NCBI GenBank assembly: GCA_018715885.1
Contig: DVKT01000063.1
Coordinates: forward strand, 19,114-83,113
Origin: Caccoplasma intestinavium
GTDB taxonomy: Bacteria; Bacteroidota; Bacteroidia; Bacteroidales; UBA11471
Length of the DNA stretch: 64,000 nt
Reading direction: 5' to 3'
The notes beneath the pieces were generated by a model. The model made no database searches and was not told the origin of the DNA. It saw nothing but the letters and a program-made list of their open reading frames with translations. Below are positions 1 to 8,259 of the stretch, piece after piece. The number at the start of each line of letters is the position of its first letter. The first letter of the stretch is position 1. The position numbers and the translations under genes are program-made.

Positions 1-58
1 TCGAACCCTCGACCCAATGATTAAGAGTCATTTGCTCTACCAGCTGAGCTACGGAGTC
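1..58 (-). tRNA. tRNA-Lys (CTT), 3' part beyond window
   Basis: On the minus strand the sequence reads as a tRNA from its 5' end at 58: a 7-nt acceptor strand GACTCCG, a D-arm with AGCTGGTAGA, an anticodon stem AATGA/TCATT closing the loop CTCTTAA, and the start of the T-arm (GAGGG TTCGA). The anticodon is CTT, so it decodes AAG lysine. The 3' half of the T-arm and the acceptor stem lie beyond the left edge. A good promoter precedes it. Confidence 0.93.
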
Positions 59-72
59 ATTATTTACGGCTG

Positions 73-103
73 CAAAAGTAATGTTTTTTGGTAAACCGAC
101 AAA
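73..103 (-). promoter_or_regulatory. Bacteroidetes-type promoter of tRNA-Lys
   Basis: Read on the minus strand, TTTG (103-100) and TACTTTTG (80-73) are separated by 19 nt, an exact fit to the Bacteroidetes primary sigma consensus TTTG-N19-21-TAnnTTTG. The predicted start, about 7 nt downstream, falls just before the tRNA 5' end at 58. Confidence 0.7.
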
Positions 104-126
104 AGTTTTTGTCGATTTTTATTCCG

Positions 127-158
127 ATCTATTTATTTCCTTCTGGAAATAGATAGAT
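127..158 (-). terminator. Stem-loop between upp and tRNA-Lys
   Basis: A 14-bp stem with one G-T type mismatch (127-140 with 145-158) and a TTCT loop lies 53 nt after the upp stop codon. No clean T-run follows on the minus strand, so it may be a weak terminator or an mRNA 3'-end stabiliser. A second small palindrome, CGACAAAA/TTTTGTCG at 97-114, overlaps the tRNA promoter. Confidence 0.3.
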
Positions 159-211
159 TGAAAGGCCGGGACTCGTGAAAATATGTATAGAAAGGGATAA
201 TATAAAGATTC

Positions 212-871
212 TTAAATCTTACCGCCGAATGCCAAGTCGCCAGCGTCTCCCAACCCGGGATCGATATAAAGTTTCGGCGTGAGTTTGTCGTCGAGGGCCG
301 CTGTCCATAAAGATACGGATTGCCCGGTTAATGTTTTTGCGACATATTCTAATCCCGGACGACTGGCGATGACCGAAGCGATATGTGTATGGACGGGAGT
401 GCCGCCTTGCGCCAACAGCTCTTTGTATGCAACGACCAGAGACGATCCTGTTGCCAACATCGGGTCGACCAGCAACAGTATTTTCCCGTCGAGTCGGGGT
501 GTATAAACGGAGTCGAAACGCACTTCCATTGTTTCTTGCGTGCGGTTGTAGGCACGACGGGCCGATATGAATGCGCTTTCAGCTCGGTCGAAGTAATTGA
601 GAAACCCTTGATGGAAAGGAAGTCCGGCACGTAAAACGGTGGCAATGACTATGTCTCGTGCAGGCAGATTCACCTCGGCAGGGTTGATAGGTGTCTTTAT
701 GGTTTGCAGTACATAGGAAAACGTCTTGCTTATTTCGTATGCCATGATTTCTCCCACTCTTTCGAGATTTCTCCTAAATCGCATACGGTCATTTTGGAGT
801 TCTACGTTTCTGATTTCGTTGAGAAAAGTATTCAATAAGGAATTTTGCCGGTTGAGAATCTGTAATGTCAT
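212..871 (-). CDS. upp: Uracil phosphoribosyltransferase
   Basis: Converts uracil and PRPP to UMP in pyrimidine salvage, in the cytoplasm. The PRPP-binding loop is visible as LVDPMLATGSS, preceded by conserved segments such as RFRRNLERVGEIMAYEIS and a C-terminal YIDPGLGDAGDLAFGG typical of the family. I start it at the ATG at 871, giving 219 aa, close to the usual family length. The frame also opens at a TTG at 931, which would add 20 residues unlike any UPRT N-terminus. It stands alone, transcribed away from the glycan genes. No key residue appears to be missing. Confidence 0.93.
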   Translation of the reverse strand: MTLQILNRQNSLLNTFLNEIRNVELQNDRMRFRRNLERVGEIMAYEISKTFSYVLQTIKTPINPAEVNLPARDIVIATVLRAGLPFHQGFLNYFDRAESAFISARRAYNRTQETMEVRFDSVYTPRLDGKILLLVDPMLATGSSLVVAYKELLAQGGTPVHTHIASVIASRPGLEYVAKTLTGQSVSLWTAALDDKLTPKLYIDPGLGDAGDLAFGGKI

Positions 872-970
872 CGCTTGTTTCGAGTAAGATGATTGGACTG
901 CAATATTGCTTAAAAAAATCGGAATGCCCAAATTTTATCGGGACGTTATCGGTATAACCCGACGACTTTG

Positions 971-1003
971 TTTGTGTAACTTCAACTTTTATGTATATCT
1001 TTG
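971..1003 (+). promoter_or_regulatory. Promoter of the GH95-GH2-esterase cluster
   Basis: TTTG (971-974) and TATCTTTG (996-1003) are 21 nt apart, fitting the Bacteroidetes consensus. The predicted start near 1010 rules out the in-frame ATG at 991 as the GH95 start, because that ATG lies inside the promoter. Confidence 0.6.
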
Positions 1004-1029
1004 TTGAGTTCTCTTTTATGTCTTATATC

Positions 1030-3522
1030 ATGAAATGCCACCGTGCCGCTTCAGGTTCAATGCCGAAGATAAGTTCCTTTATAGGAATTTTTGTCTTGAT
1101 GCAGATTTTTTTCGGTATATCGTCTGCCCGGGCGCAAGAAGGATTGAAGTTGTGGTATGATAAACCCGCGGGTGAATGGGTTGAGGCGTTGCCGGTAGGG
1201 AACGGACGCATCGGGGCGATGGTTTTCGGCGGAGTAAGCAGTGAGTTGATCCGGCTGAATGAGTCCTCGCTTTGGTCGGGTTGTCCGGTACAGGACAGCC
1301 TCAACATCGATGCCCCTTGTTACTTGCCTTTGATTCGTAAAGCTCTTTTCGAGGGCGATTTTTCTACGGCTGCGCAAGGTTGTCGGTTCATGCAGGGACC
1401 TTATAGTGCCAGTTATCTTCCGCTGGGAGATTTGCATATCTCATATATGATGCCCCGTTCGGCTCCCACCGATTATTATAGGGCGTTGAATCTCTCGGAA
1501 GCATCGGCCGTTACTCGTTTTACGGTGGCCGGTATTACCTACGAACGGGAGGTGTTTGCTTCGTCTTCTGATGATGTTTTGGCAGTGCGTCTCACTGCTT
1601 CGAGAAAAAATTCCCTTTCTTTGCATATCACTCTTTCTTCTCCGTTGCATTATGAGTTGGAAGCCCCGGCTTTCGATGAACTGACGATGCGGGGTGTTGC
1701 TCCGATACGGGTCGATCCCGATTATTATGTAGTCGATGGTCGGAGTCCGATTGTTTATGAGGAGAACGGGCATACCGGCATGAGATTCCGTACCTGTCTG
1801 AAAGTTGTAGCCAAAGGCGGTGTCGTATCGTCCGATACGTGCGGGATACATGTCGATCAGGCATCGGAAGTGGTGGTGTTGCTTTCGGCAGCTACCAGCT
1901 TTAACGGTTTTGACAAATATCCCGATACCGAAGGTGCCGATGAAAAAAGTCTTGCCGAAAACATGTTGCATAAGGCATCGGCCTATACCTACAAGAATTT
2001 GAAGAAACGCCATGTTTCCGATTTTCGAAAATATTTCGATCGTTTCTCCGTTTCTTTGGGGCTGACGGCCGATTCTTTGAAAAAGATTCCTACCGACCGG
2101 CGGCTCATTGCTTATGCCCGGGGACATTCCGATCCCGAGTTGGAAGTGCTTTATTTCCAGTACGGTCGTTATTTACTTATTTCTTCTTCTCGTATAGGTG
2201 GTCGTCCGGCTAATTTACAAGGTATTTGGAATCCTTATATACAAGCTCCGTGGAGCTCCAATTATACGATAAATGTAAATACCGAGATGAATTATTGGCC
2301 GGCCGAGGTAACATCTCTTCCGGAGATGCATGAACCACTTCTCGACTGGATTTCCGGCCTGTCTCGTACCGGTATGGTTACAGCCCGGCAGTTTTATGGC
2401 TGTCGAGGTTGGGTGGCACATCAGAATTCCGATATTTGGTGCATGAGCAATCCTGTGGGGAATGGTGTTGGAGACCCGACGTGGGCCAATTGGTACATGG
2501 GCGGGAATTGGCTGTGCAGGCATCTTTATGAACATTATGCCTATACACGGGATAAGAGTTTTTTACAGGAAGCCTATCCGATTATGAAAGGCGCTGCCCG
2601 TTTTTGTTTGGATTGGTTGGTGGAGAAGGACGGTTATTTACTGACGGCTCCGTCTACTTCTCCTGAAAATAATTATCGTGTCGACGGAAAGATCGGTTCC
2701 GTTACGATGGGGGCAACGATGGATATGTCTATCATTTGGGATCTGTTTACCCACCTTATCGAGGCTTCGGCTGTTTTGGGTATCGATGCTTCGTTTCGGG
2801 ATACGCTTGTTACGGCACGGGAACAGCTTTATCCGTTGCGTATAGGAAGCCGGGGAGAGTTGTTGGAGTGGTATGACGAGTACGAAGAGGTAGATCCGCA
2901 TCATCGTCATGTCTCGCAGCTTTACGGGCTGTATCCCGGTCGTCAGATTTCTCCTCTTTATACGCCCCGGTATGCCGAGGCCTGCCGCCGTACACTCGAA
3001 ATGCGGGGCGACGGGGGCACTGGGTGGAGTAAGGCATGGAAGATAAATTTTTGGGCGCGTTTGCTCGATGGAGACCATGCTTATAAGATGATACGCGATA
3101 TTATGAAGGCTGTCGGTCCCGGGACTTTAAATAAGGGAGGTGGTACTTATCCTAATCTTTTCGATGCCCACCCACCCTTTCAGATCGACGGAAATTTTGG
3201 TGCTACTGCCGGTTTGGCGGAGATGTTGTTACAAAGCCATTTGGGAGAAATTCATTTGTTGCCGGCCTTACCCGCAGCCTGGTCGCGGGGAGAGGTCTCG
3301 GGATTGAAGGCTCGCGGAGGCTTTGATGTCTCTTTTTCTTGGCGGGACGGACGTCTTGTAAAAGGAGAGATTCTCTCCGTGGCCGGAGAATCTTGCACCG
3401 TGCGATCGAAACAGCCTCTTTTTATCAAGGGAGCGAAGGTCTCGGCCCGAGAAAAGAATGGGTATTTTATATATACGTTTGCTACGCGGGAGGGTGTCCG
3501 ATATAAGTTTTTGACAGAATAA
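1030..3522 (+). CDS. GH95 family alpha-L-fucosidase/galactosidase, secreted
   Basis: Probable periplasmic inverting exo-glycosidase that removes terminal alpha-1,2-linked L-fucose or L-galactose. Family GH95 is shown by the N-terminal LPVGNGRIGAMVFGG and LNESSLWSG motifs and by the catalytic set, numbered from this start: N415 and N417 in NVNTEMNYWPAE, acid E546 in STSPENN, and D720 in FQIDGNFGATAG. These match the residues known from bifidobacterial AfcA. A signal peptide ends near SSARAQ. The start is uncertain: ATGs at 1018, 1030 and 1060 are all possible, but 991 is excluded by the promoter. The length of 830 aa is normal. It is first in a three-gene cluster with GH2 and an SGNH esterase. 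Fucose against galactose specificity cannot be decided from the sequence. Confidence 0.9.
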   Translation: MKCHRAASGSMPKISSFIGIFVLMQIFFGISSARAQEGLKLWYDKPAGEWVEALPVGNGRIGAMVFGGVSSELIRLNESSLWSGCPVQDSLNIDAPCYLPLIRKALFEGDFSTAAQGCRFMQGPYSASYLPLGDLHISYMMPRSAPTDYYRALNLSEASAVTRFTVAGITYEREVFASSSDDVLAVRLTASRKNSLSLHITLSSPLHYELEAPAFDELTMRGVAPIRVDPDYYVVDGRSPIVYEENGHTGMRFRTCLKVVAKGGVVSSDTCGIHVDQASEVVVLLSAATSFNGFDKYPDTEGADEKSLAENMLHKASAYTYKNLKKRHVSDFRKYFDRFSVSLGLTADSLKKIPTDRRLIAYARGHSDPELEVLYFQYGRYLLISSSRIGGRPANLQGIWNPYIQAPWSSNYTINVNTEMNYWPAEVTSLPEMHEPLLDWISGLSRTGMVTARQFYGCRGWVAHQNSDIWCMSNPVGNGVGDPTWANWYMGGNWLCRHLYEHYAYTRDKSFLQEAYPIMKGAARFCLDWLVEKDGYLLTAPSTSPENNYRVDGKIGSVTMGATMDMSIIWDLFTHLIEASAVLGIDASFRDTLVTAREQLYPLRIGSRGELLEWYDEYEEVDPHHRHVSQLYGLYPGRQISPLYTPRYAEACRRTLEMRGDGGTGWSKAWKINFWARLLDGDHAYKMIRDIMKAVGPGTLNKGGGTYPNLFDAHPPFQIDGNFGATAGLAEMLLQSHLGEIHLLPALPAAWSRGEVSGLKARGGFDVSFSWRDGRLVKGEILSVAGESCTVRSKQPLFIKGAKVSAREKNGYFIYTFATREGVRYKFLTE

Positions 3523-3543
3523 TATAGTGAAACAACAGATATC

Positions 3544-5964
3544 ATGAAACGAGCGATTTTTTTACCTTTATTGTGTTTGGCACTGGCTGTAATGGCTCAG
3601 CCGCGTCAGGAAATTTATTTGGAGAAAGGGTGGCGTTTTACCCGGGGCGATATATCAGGTGCTGCTGATCCGGCATTCGACGATAGTCGCTGGGAGAGTG
3701 TCGAGGTCCCTCATGATTGGGCCATTTACGGACCGTTCGATAAGGAAATAGACAAGCAGGTCGTTGCCATAGAGCAGAACGGAGAAACTGTTCCTACGGA
3801 GAAAACCGGACGTACCGGAGCGTTGCCGTATATCGGCGTAGGGTGGTATAGGACAACGTTTGCCGTGCCGTCGGGGCGCCGGGCAACATTGGTTTTCGAT
3901 GGAGCGATGAGCCGGCCGATCATTTATGTCAATGGTAAAGAGGTAGGTCGTTGGGCTTACGGCTATACGCCGTTTTATATCGATGTTACTCCGTATTTGA
4001 AAGAGGGTGATAATTGTCTTGCCGTGCGGCTTGAAAATCTGCCCGAGAGTTCCCGCTGGTATCCGGGAGCCGGCTTGTATCGTCCCGTGCGGTTGGTTCT
4101 TACGGGCGACGTGGCTGTGCGTACATGGGGTACACGGATAACGACTCCTGTCGTTACTCCGGATAATGCGTTGGTACAGATCGATGCCGAGATAGAGAAT
4201 GCATCGGGGCACGATCTCGATATTTCGACGGTCATTTACGATGCGACCGGAAATCCTGTGGTACGAAGCGATGCTCAGGAACTTTTTTTCGATGGGACGA
4301 CAAGTGCTCGTCTGACGATAAAGACTCCCCGTTTATGGTCGCCCGAATCTCCGTCGCTTTATACGGCAGTGGTTTCGGTGAAAGAAAACGGTGAACTGCT
4401 CGATGAATATGCGACCCGTTTTGGCGTGCGTAGTATCGAGATTTCTCCCGAAAAAGGGTTTGTCCTCAATGGTGTTCCGCGTAAATTCAAAGGCGTCTGC
4501 CTGCATCATGACCTCGGCCCGTTGGGTGCGGCTGTCAATAAAGCCGCTTTGCGGCGTCAATTGCTCATCATGAAAGAGATGGGCTGCGATGCTATTCGCA
4601 CGGCACATAATATTCCGGCTTCTTGGCAGATGGAACTTTGCGATGAAATGGGTCTGATGGTAATGGCCGAGTCGTTCGATGAATGGGCGGTAGCCAAGTG
4701 TAAAAACGGTTATAATCTGTTTTTCGACGAGTGGGCCGAGAAAGATTTGGTGAGTCTTATTCGTTGTAATCGCAATCACCCGTCTATTGTGATGTGGAGT
4801 ATTGGTAATGAAGTGAACGAACAGAGTCGTACCGGAGGTGGAAAAGTGGCAAAATTTTTACAGGATATATGTCATCGTGAAGATCCTACTCGGCCGGTAA
4901 CGGTGGGTATGGATCGTCCCGATCATGCGATGAAAAATCAATTTGCAGCTGTTCTCGATGTCCCAGGCTTGAATTACCGTCTGCATCGTTATGAGGAGAG
5001 TTACAAGCGTATGCCTCAACGTATGATTTTGGGTTCGGAAACGGCTTCGACCATCAGTTCGCGCGGGGTATATAAATTCCCGGTCGAACAGACTAAAGGC
5101 GCGATGTACGAAGATGCGCAATGTTGTTCTTATGATATGGGGGCTTGTCCGTGGTCGAATCTTCCCGATGATGATTGGGCTTTCCAAGATGATAAATCGT
5201 GGGTGATCGGAGAATTCGTTTGGACAGGTTTCGATTATCTCGGCGAGCCGACTCCTTATGACGATGTCTGGCCCTCGCGCAGTTCTTATTTCGGAATCTG
5301 CGATTTGGCGGGACTTCCCAAAGATCGATATTATCTTTATCGCAGTCGGTGGAATACCGATTCGCCGACGTTGCATATCCTGCCTCATTGGAATTGGGAA
5401 GGCCGGGAAGGGGAGGTAACCCCGGTGTATTGTTATACCAGTTACCCGTCGGCCGAGTTGTTTGTCAATGGAAAATCACAGGGGAAGCGCACAAAAGATG
5501 CGTCCCGTCCTTATGACCGTTACCGTTTACGTTGGAATGATGTCGTATATGAACCCGGTATAGTGAAAGTCGTGGCTTACGATGAAACCGGAAATGCCGT
5601 GGCCGAGAAGGAGATGCGTACAGCCGGACGCCCGCACCATTTGGTCTTGACGTCCGACCGTAGGGAGTTGGCGGCTAACGGTAAAGATTTGGCATTTGTT
5701 ACGGTACAGGCTGTCGATAAGGACGGGAATCCGTGTCCGTTGGCCGATAACGCTTTACGTTTCGATGTTGTCGGTGCGGGTGAGTACCGGGCAGCTTGTA
5801 ACGGAGATGCCACTTCGACCGAAAAGTTTCATCTGCCTACGATGAAACTTTTCAACGGGCAGTTGGTCGTTATCGTGCGTACGCATGAACAACCCGGCGA
5901 AATAAACCTTACCGTTTCGGGAAAGGGCTTGAAAACAGCTAAATTGACTTTACAAAGCAAATAA
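3544..5964 (+). CDS. GH2 family beta-galactosidase-like enzyme, secreted
   Basis: Retaining exo-beta-glycosidase, most likely a beta-galactosidase acting on galactan or RG-I side chains in the periplasm. The order is a signal peptide (to about residue 18), an N-terminal sugar-binding domain (25-190), an Ig-like domain, a TIM barrel (300-600), and C-terminal Ig/DUF4982-type domains. The acid/base is E423 in WSIGNEV and the nucleophile is E499 in LGSETAST. The 806-aa length is typical of Bacteroidetes GH2. It follows GH95 by 21 nt, so the two are probably co-transcribed. GH2 also includes beta-glucuronidases and beta-mannosidases, so the substrate is inferred. Confidence 0.88.
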   Translation: MKRAIFLPLLCLALAVMAQPRQEIYLEKGWRFTRGDISGAADPAFDDSRWESVEVPHDWAIYGPFDKEIDKQVVAIEQNGETVPTEKTGRTGALPYIGVGWYRTTFAVPSGRRATLVFDGAMSRPIIYVNGKEVGRWAYGYTPFYIDVTPYLKEGDNCLAVRLENLPESSRWYPGAGLYRPVRLVLTGDVAVRTWGTRITTPVVTPDNALVQIDAEIENASGHDLDISTVIYDATGNPVVRSDAQELFFDGTTSARLTIKTPRLWSPESPSLYTAVVSVKENGELLDEYATRFGVRSIEISPEKGFVLNGVPRKFKGVCLHHDLGPLGAAVNKAALRRQLLIMKEMGCDAIRTAHNIPASWQMELCDEMGLMVMAESFDEWAVAKCKNGYNLFFDEWAEKDLVSLIRCNRNHPSIVMWSIGNEVNEQSRTGGGKVAKFLQDICHREDPTRPVTVGMDRPDHAMKNQFAAVLDVPGLNYRLHRYEESYKRMPQRMILGSETASTISSRGVYKFPVEQTKGAMYEDAQCCSYDMGACPWSNLPDDDWAFQDDKSWVIGEFVWTGFDYLGEPTPYDDVWPSRSSYFGICDLAGLPKDRYYLYRSRWNTDSPTLHILPHWNWEGREGEVTPVYCYTSYPSAELFVNGKSQGKRTKDASRPYDRYRLRWNDVVYEPGIVKVVAYDETGNAVAEKEMRTAGRPHHLVLTSDRRELAANGKDLAFVTVQAVDKDGNPCPLADNALRFDVVGAGEYRAACNGDATSTEKFHLPTMKLFNGQLVVIVRTHEQPGEINLTVSGKGLKTAKLTLQSK

Positions 5965-5966
5965 TG

Positions 5967-5972
5967 AGGAGG
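5967..5972 (+). promoter_or_regulatory. Unusually strong ribosome-binding site AGGAGG
   Basis: AGGAGG lies 8 nt before the ATG at 5981. Most genes in this window have no recognisable Shine-Dalgarno sequence, as is usual in Bacteroidetes, so this one stands out. Confidence 0.6.
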
Positions 5973-5980
5973 AATAAATC

Positions 5981-6751
5981 ATGAAAAAGTATATTATATC
6001 GTTTACTGTATGTATTTGTGCGTCGGTGTTCCCGATATTGGCACAGAACTTGCATGTGGTATTTATTGGGAACAGTATCACGCAGGGTGTCCAGCTGAAA
6101 GATGCAAAACACGAGGCTCCGCCGGCACAAGCCGCTCTCTTTTTGCAGGAACATATCAAAGGTACGGTAGAGTTCCGAAATTGCGGTCGCAGCGGGCGGA
6201 CTACGCTCAACTTCCTTCCGGTAACGAACACCGAGTTTCCGAAAGTATTGGCTGCTGCCGATGAATTGGCTTCTAAAAAGGGGGTGTTACTCTTTTCGAT
6301 CATGTTGGGAACGAACGACAGTGCGGTACGGGGGCCTCTGGGAGCTCCGGTACACCCCGTCTCTTATTATACCAATGTGCAGGCCATTGTAGATGCCTTG
6401 CTCGATCGTTACCCGAAGGCTCTTGTCGTTTTGCATCGCCCTACATGGTATAGTCCTAACACCTATAATTCGTCGACCTATTTGGCAGAAGGACTCAAAC
6501 GTTTGCAATCGTATTCGCCGATGCTCGATAAGTTGGTCGAGCATTATGCCGTAACCTCACCCGATCGGGTTTTTCTGGGTGATACGCTTGCCTTCGATTA
6601 TTTCAAAGAAAATCATTTGACCCATCTTATTCCGGAGTCGGGTCAGGCAGGGACGTTTTATCTTCATCCTAATAAGTCGGGGGCTCGGGAATTGGGACGT
6701 TTTTGGTCGGAGGCCATATTGCGCTGTTTGCCCGGTAAGATGAAGAAGTAG
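5981..6751 (+). CDS. Secreted SGNH/GDSL hydrolase, likely carbohydrate esterase
   Basis: Probably removes acetyl or other ester groups from glycans in the periplasm. A signal peptide ends at about residue 22 (PILAQ). Block I is GNSITQG with nucleophile S32, an Asn/Gly-rich LGTNDSA motif forms block III, and block V LHPNKSG supplies H229. The 256-aa length suits a single SGNH domain. It is third in the cluster after GH95 and GH2 with a 16-nt gap and a strong ribosome-binding site. The family does not reveal whether the substrate is an acetylated hexose, galacturonate or something else. Confidence 0.82.
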   Translation: MKKYIISFTVCICASVFPILAQNLHVVFIGNSITQGVQLKDAKHEAPPAQAALFLQEHIKGTVEFRNCGRSGRTTLNFLPVTNTEFPKVLAAADELASKKGVLLFSIMLGTNDSAVRGPLGAPVHPVSYYTNVQAIVDALLDRYPKALVVLHRPTWYSPNTYNSSTYLAEGLKRLQSYSPMLDKLVEHYAVTSPDRVFLGDTLAFDYFKENHLTHLIPESGQAGTFYLHPNKSGARELGRFWSEAILRCLPGKMKK

Positions 6752-6775
6752 AACAGAATGCGGCTTGTAAAATAT

Positions 6776-7045
6776 TTGTCATTCCGAGCGTATGCGAGGA
6801 AGCCCTAACTATTATTGCCAAGATTCTTCGGTGCTTCACGCCTCAGAATGACAACAATGTCATACCGAACCGAGACCTGTGGCCGAGCGTGAGGAATATC
6901 CCAAACAATACCCTGTCATGCTGAGCAGCAGTGAAGCATCTCTCCCTCAACGCTCCTATCCAAGAGGTTCTTCACTCTGTTCGTGCTTTCTTGGTGGGAG
7001 ATTCTTCACTTCGCTAATGTTCCGTTCAGAATGATATGCGTATCA
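6776..7045 (+). repeat. Dispersed intergenic repeat, block A
   Basis: The gap after the esterase gene holds modules that begin gtcattccgagcg or gtcatgctgagcag and end in gattcttc. The core at 6821-7010 is repeated in inverted orientation at 11896-12085, with about five mismatches in 190 nt by eye. Related but more diverged modules occur in the same orientation in block C. Short frames here that read like VCEES or MLSSSEAS are translated repeats, not genes. The remaining part up to 7178 shows nothing I can name. Confidence 0.85.
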
Positions 7046-7178
7046 TTTCGACCGAAAGCGTAAGTCTGGTGAAAAAAATCTTCGTTCTTTTTCTTTGATC
7101 GAAGAGTAATAGGTTTGTTGTATTGAGCCCGGAGACCGATGAGGAAAATTCTGTTGAAAAAAGATTCACTCAAAATAA

Positions 7179-7210
7179 TTTGGATAAATGTATATAAGTT
7201 TTTAAATTTG
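7179..7210 (+). promoter_or_regulatory. Promoter of the arabinofuranosidase cluster
   Basis: TTTG (7179-7182), 20 nt, then TAAATTTG (7203-7210): an exact consensus match. The predicted start is near 7217, about 29 nt before the chosen ATG at 7246, so a GTG at 7219 is an unlikely start. Confidence 0.65.
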
Positions 7211-7245
7211 TCAAATCAGTGTTTAATATACACTTAATCGAGACC

Positions 7246-8223
7246 ATGAAAAAATTTATCTTATCTATTTGTTGCGTGGCTGCTATGTGTACCGCATCGG
7301 CACAAGAGAGTCATATCTTTCCCGACAGTCTTTACTTATTTTCCTATTTTACCAATAAAGATGCCAATCGGCACGGTATGCACTATGCTTGGAGCCGGGA
7401 CGGGTATGAGTGGAATACGGTAGGTAATCCTGTCGGTTTTTTGCAACCCGATACGGCGAGCGATGCACCCCGTTTGCGCGATCCCTTTTTATTGCAAGAC
7501 AAGAAAGGCATGTGGCATTGTGTATGGACGACCGACTGGGAATCTCCGCATATCGGATATGCTTCGTCGCCCGACTTGATACATTGGAGTGAGCCGCAAC
7601 TCTTGTATGTCATGCAGAGTGCCGGTTACGAACCTCGAAACTGTTGGGCTCCGGAGATGTTGTATGACGAGGAAAACGACAGATATCTGATATTTTGGGC
7701 CAGTACTATCAAGGTCGATGGGAAATGGAGAACCGAAGATGGGAAAAAATACGATAACCGCATGTATTATACGGCTACACGCGATTTTAAAACGTTCTCT
7801 CCTGCCCGACCGTTTCTCGATTACGGATACAATGTCATCGATGCGACTGTGCGTCGTGTTGGCGAGACCTATTACATGATTTACAAAGACGAGCGGGAAT
7901 TGCCGTCGCCCCATAAATATTTGTTGGTAGCGACATCGAAACATGCGGCAGGACCTTATGTCCCGCTTACCGGGAAACCGTTTACACCCTCATGGGTCGA
8001 AGGTCCTTCCTTTATAAGGTTGCCCGATGGTACGTTTATATGTTATATGGATAATTATCGTAAGCATCGTTATAGTGCAATGACAACTCGTGATTTTATT
8101 CATTGGGAGGAAGCACCCCGCAAGCTTTCCTTGCCTTCGGGTGCGGCTCACGGAGCTGTACTGAAAGTACCCTCTTCGGTTGTCGATACGTTGCTTCGCT
8201 ATGCTTCCGGACGTTTTGAATAA
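7246..8223 (+). CDS. GH43-like five-bladed propeller glycosidase, secreted
   Basis: Probably an exo-acting arabinofuranosidase or related GH43-clan enzyme acting on arabinan or galactan side chains. A signal peptide ends at about residue 19 (TASAQ). The three acidic residues of the GH43/beta-fructosidase fold are visible: D79 in RLRDPF, D199 in VIDATV, and E252 in WVEGPSF. YYTATRDFKTF and TTRDFIHW resemble the blade motifs of this clan. The length of 325 aa fits a catalytic domain without a binding module. It starts a three-gene run with two GH51 enzymes. The exact subfamily and substrate are not clear; GH43, GH117 or GH130-like relatives are possible. Confidence 0.72.
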   Translation: MKKFILSICCVAAMCTASAQESHIFPDSLYLFSYFTNKDANRHGMHYAWSRDGYEWNTVGNPVGFLQPDTASDAPRLRDPFLLQDKKGMWHCVWTTDWESPHIGYASSPDLIHWSEPQLLYVMQSAGYEPRNCWAPEMLYDEENDRYLIFWASTIKVDGKWRTEDGKKYDNRMYYTATRDFKTFSPARPFLDYGYNVIDATVRRVGETYYMIYKDERELPSPHKYLLVATSKHAAGPYVPLTGKPFTPSWVEGPSFIRLPDGTFICYMDNYRKHRYSAMTTRDFIHWEEAPRKLSLPSGAAHGAVLKVPSSVVDTLLRYASGRFE

Positions 8224-8259
8224 AGGCTTTTTCGAATCCATGCTTAAATCGATACTGTG

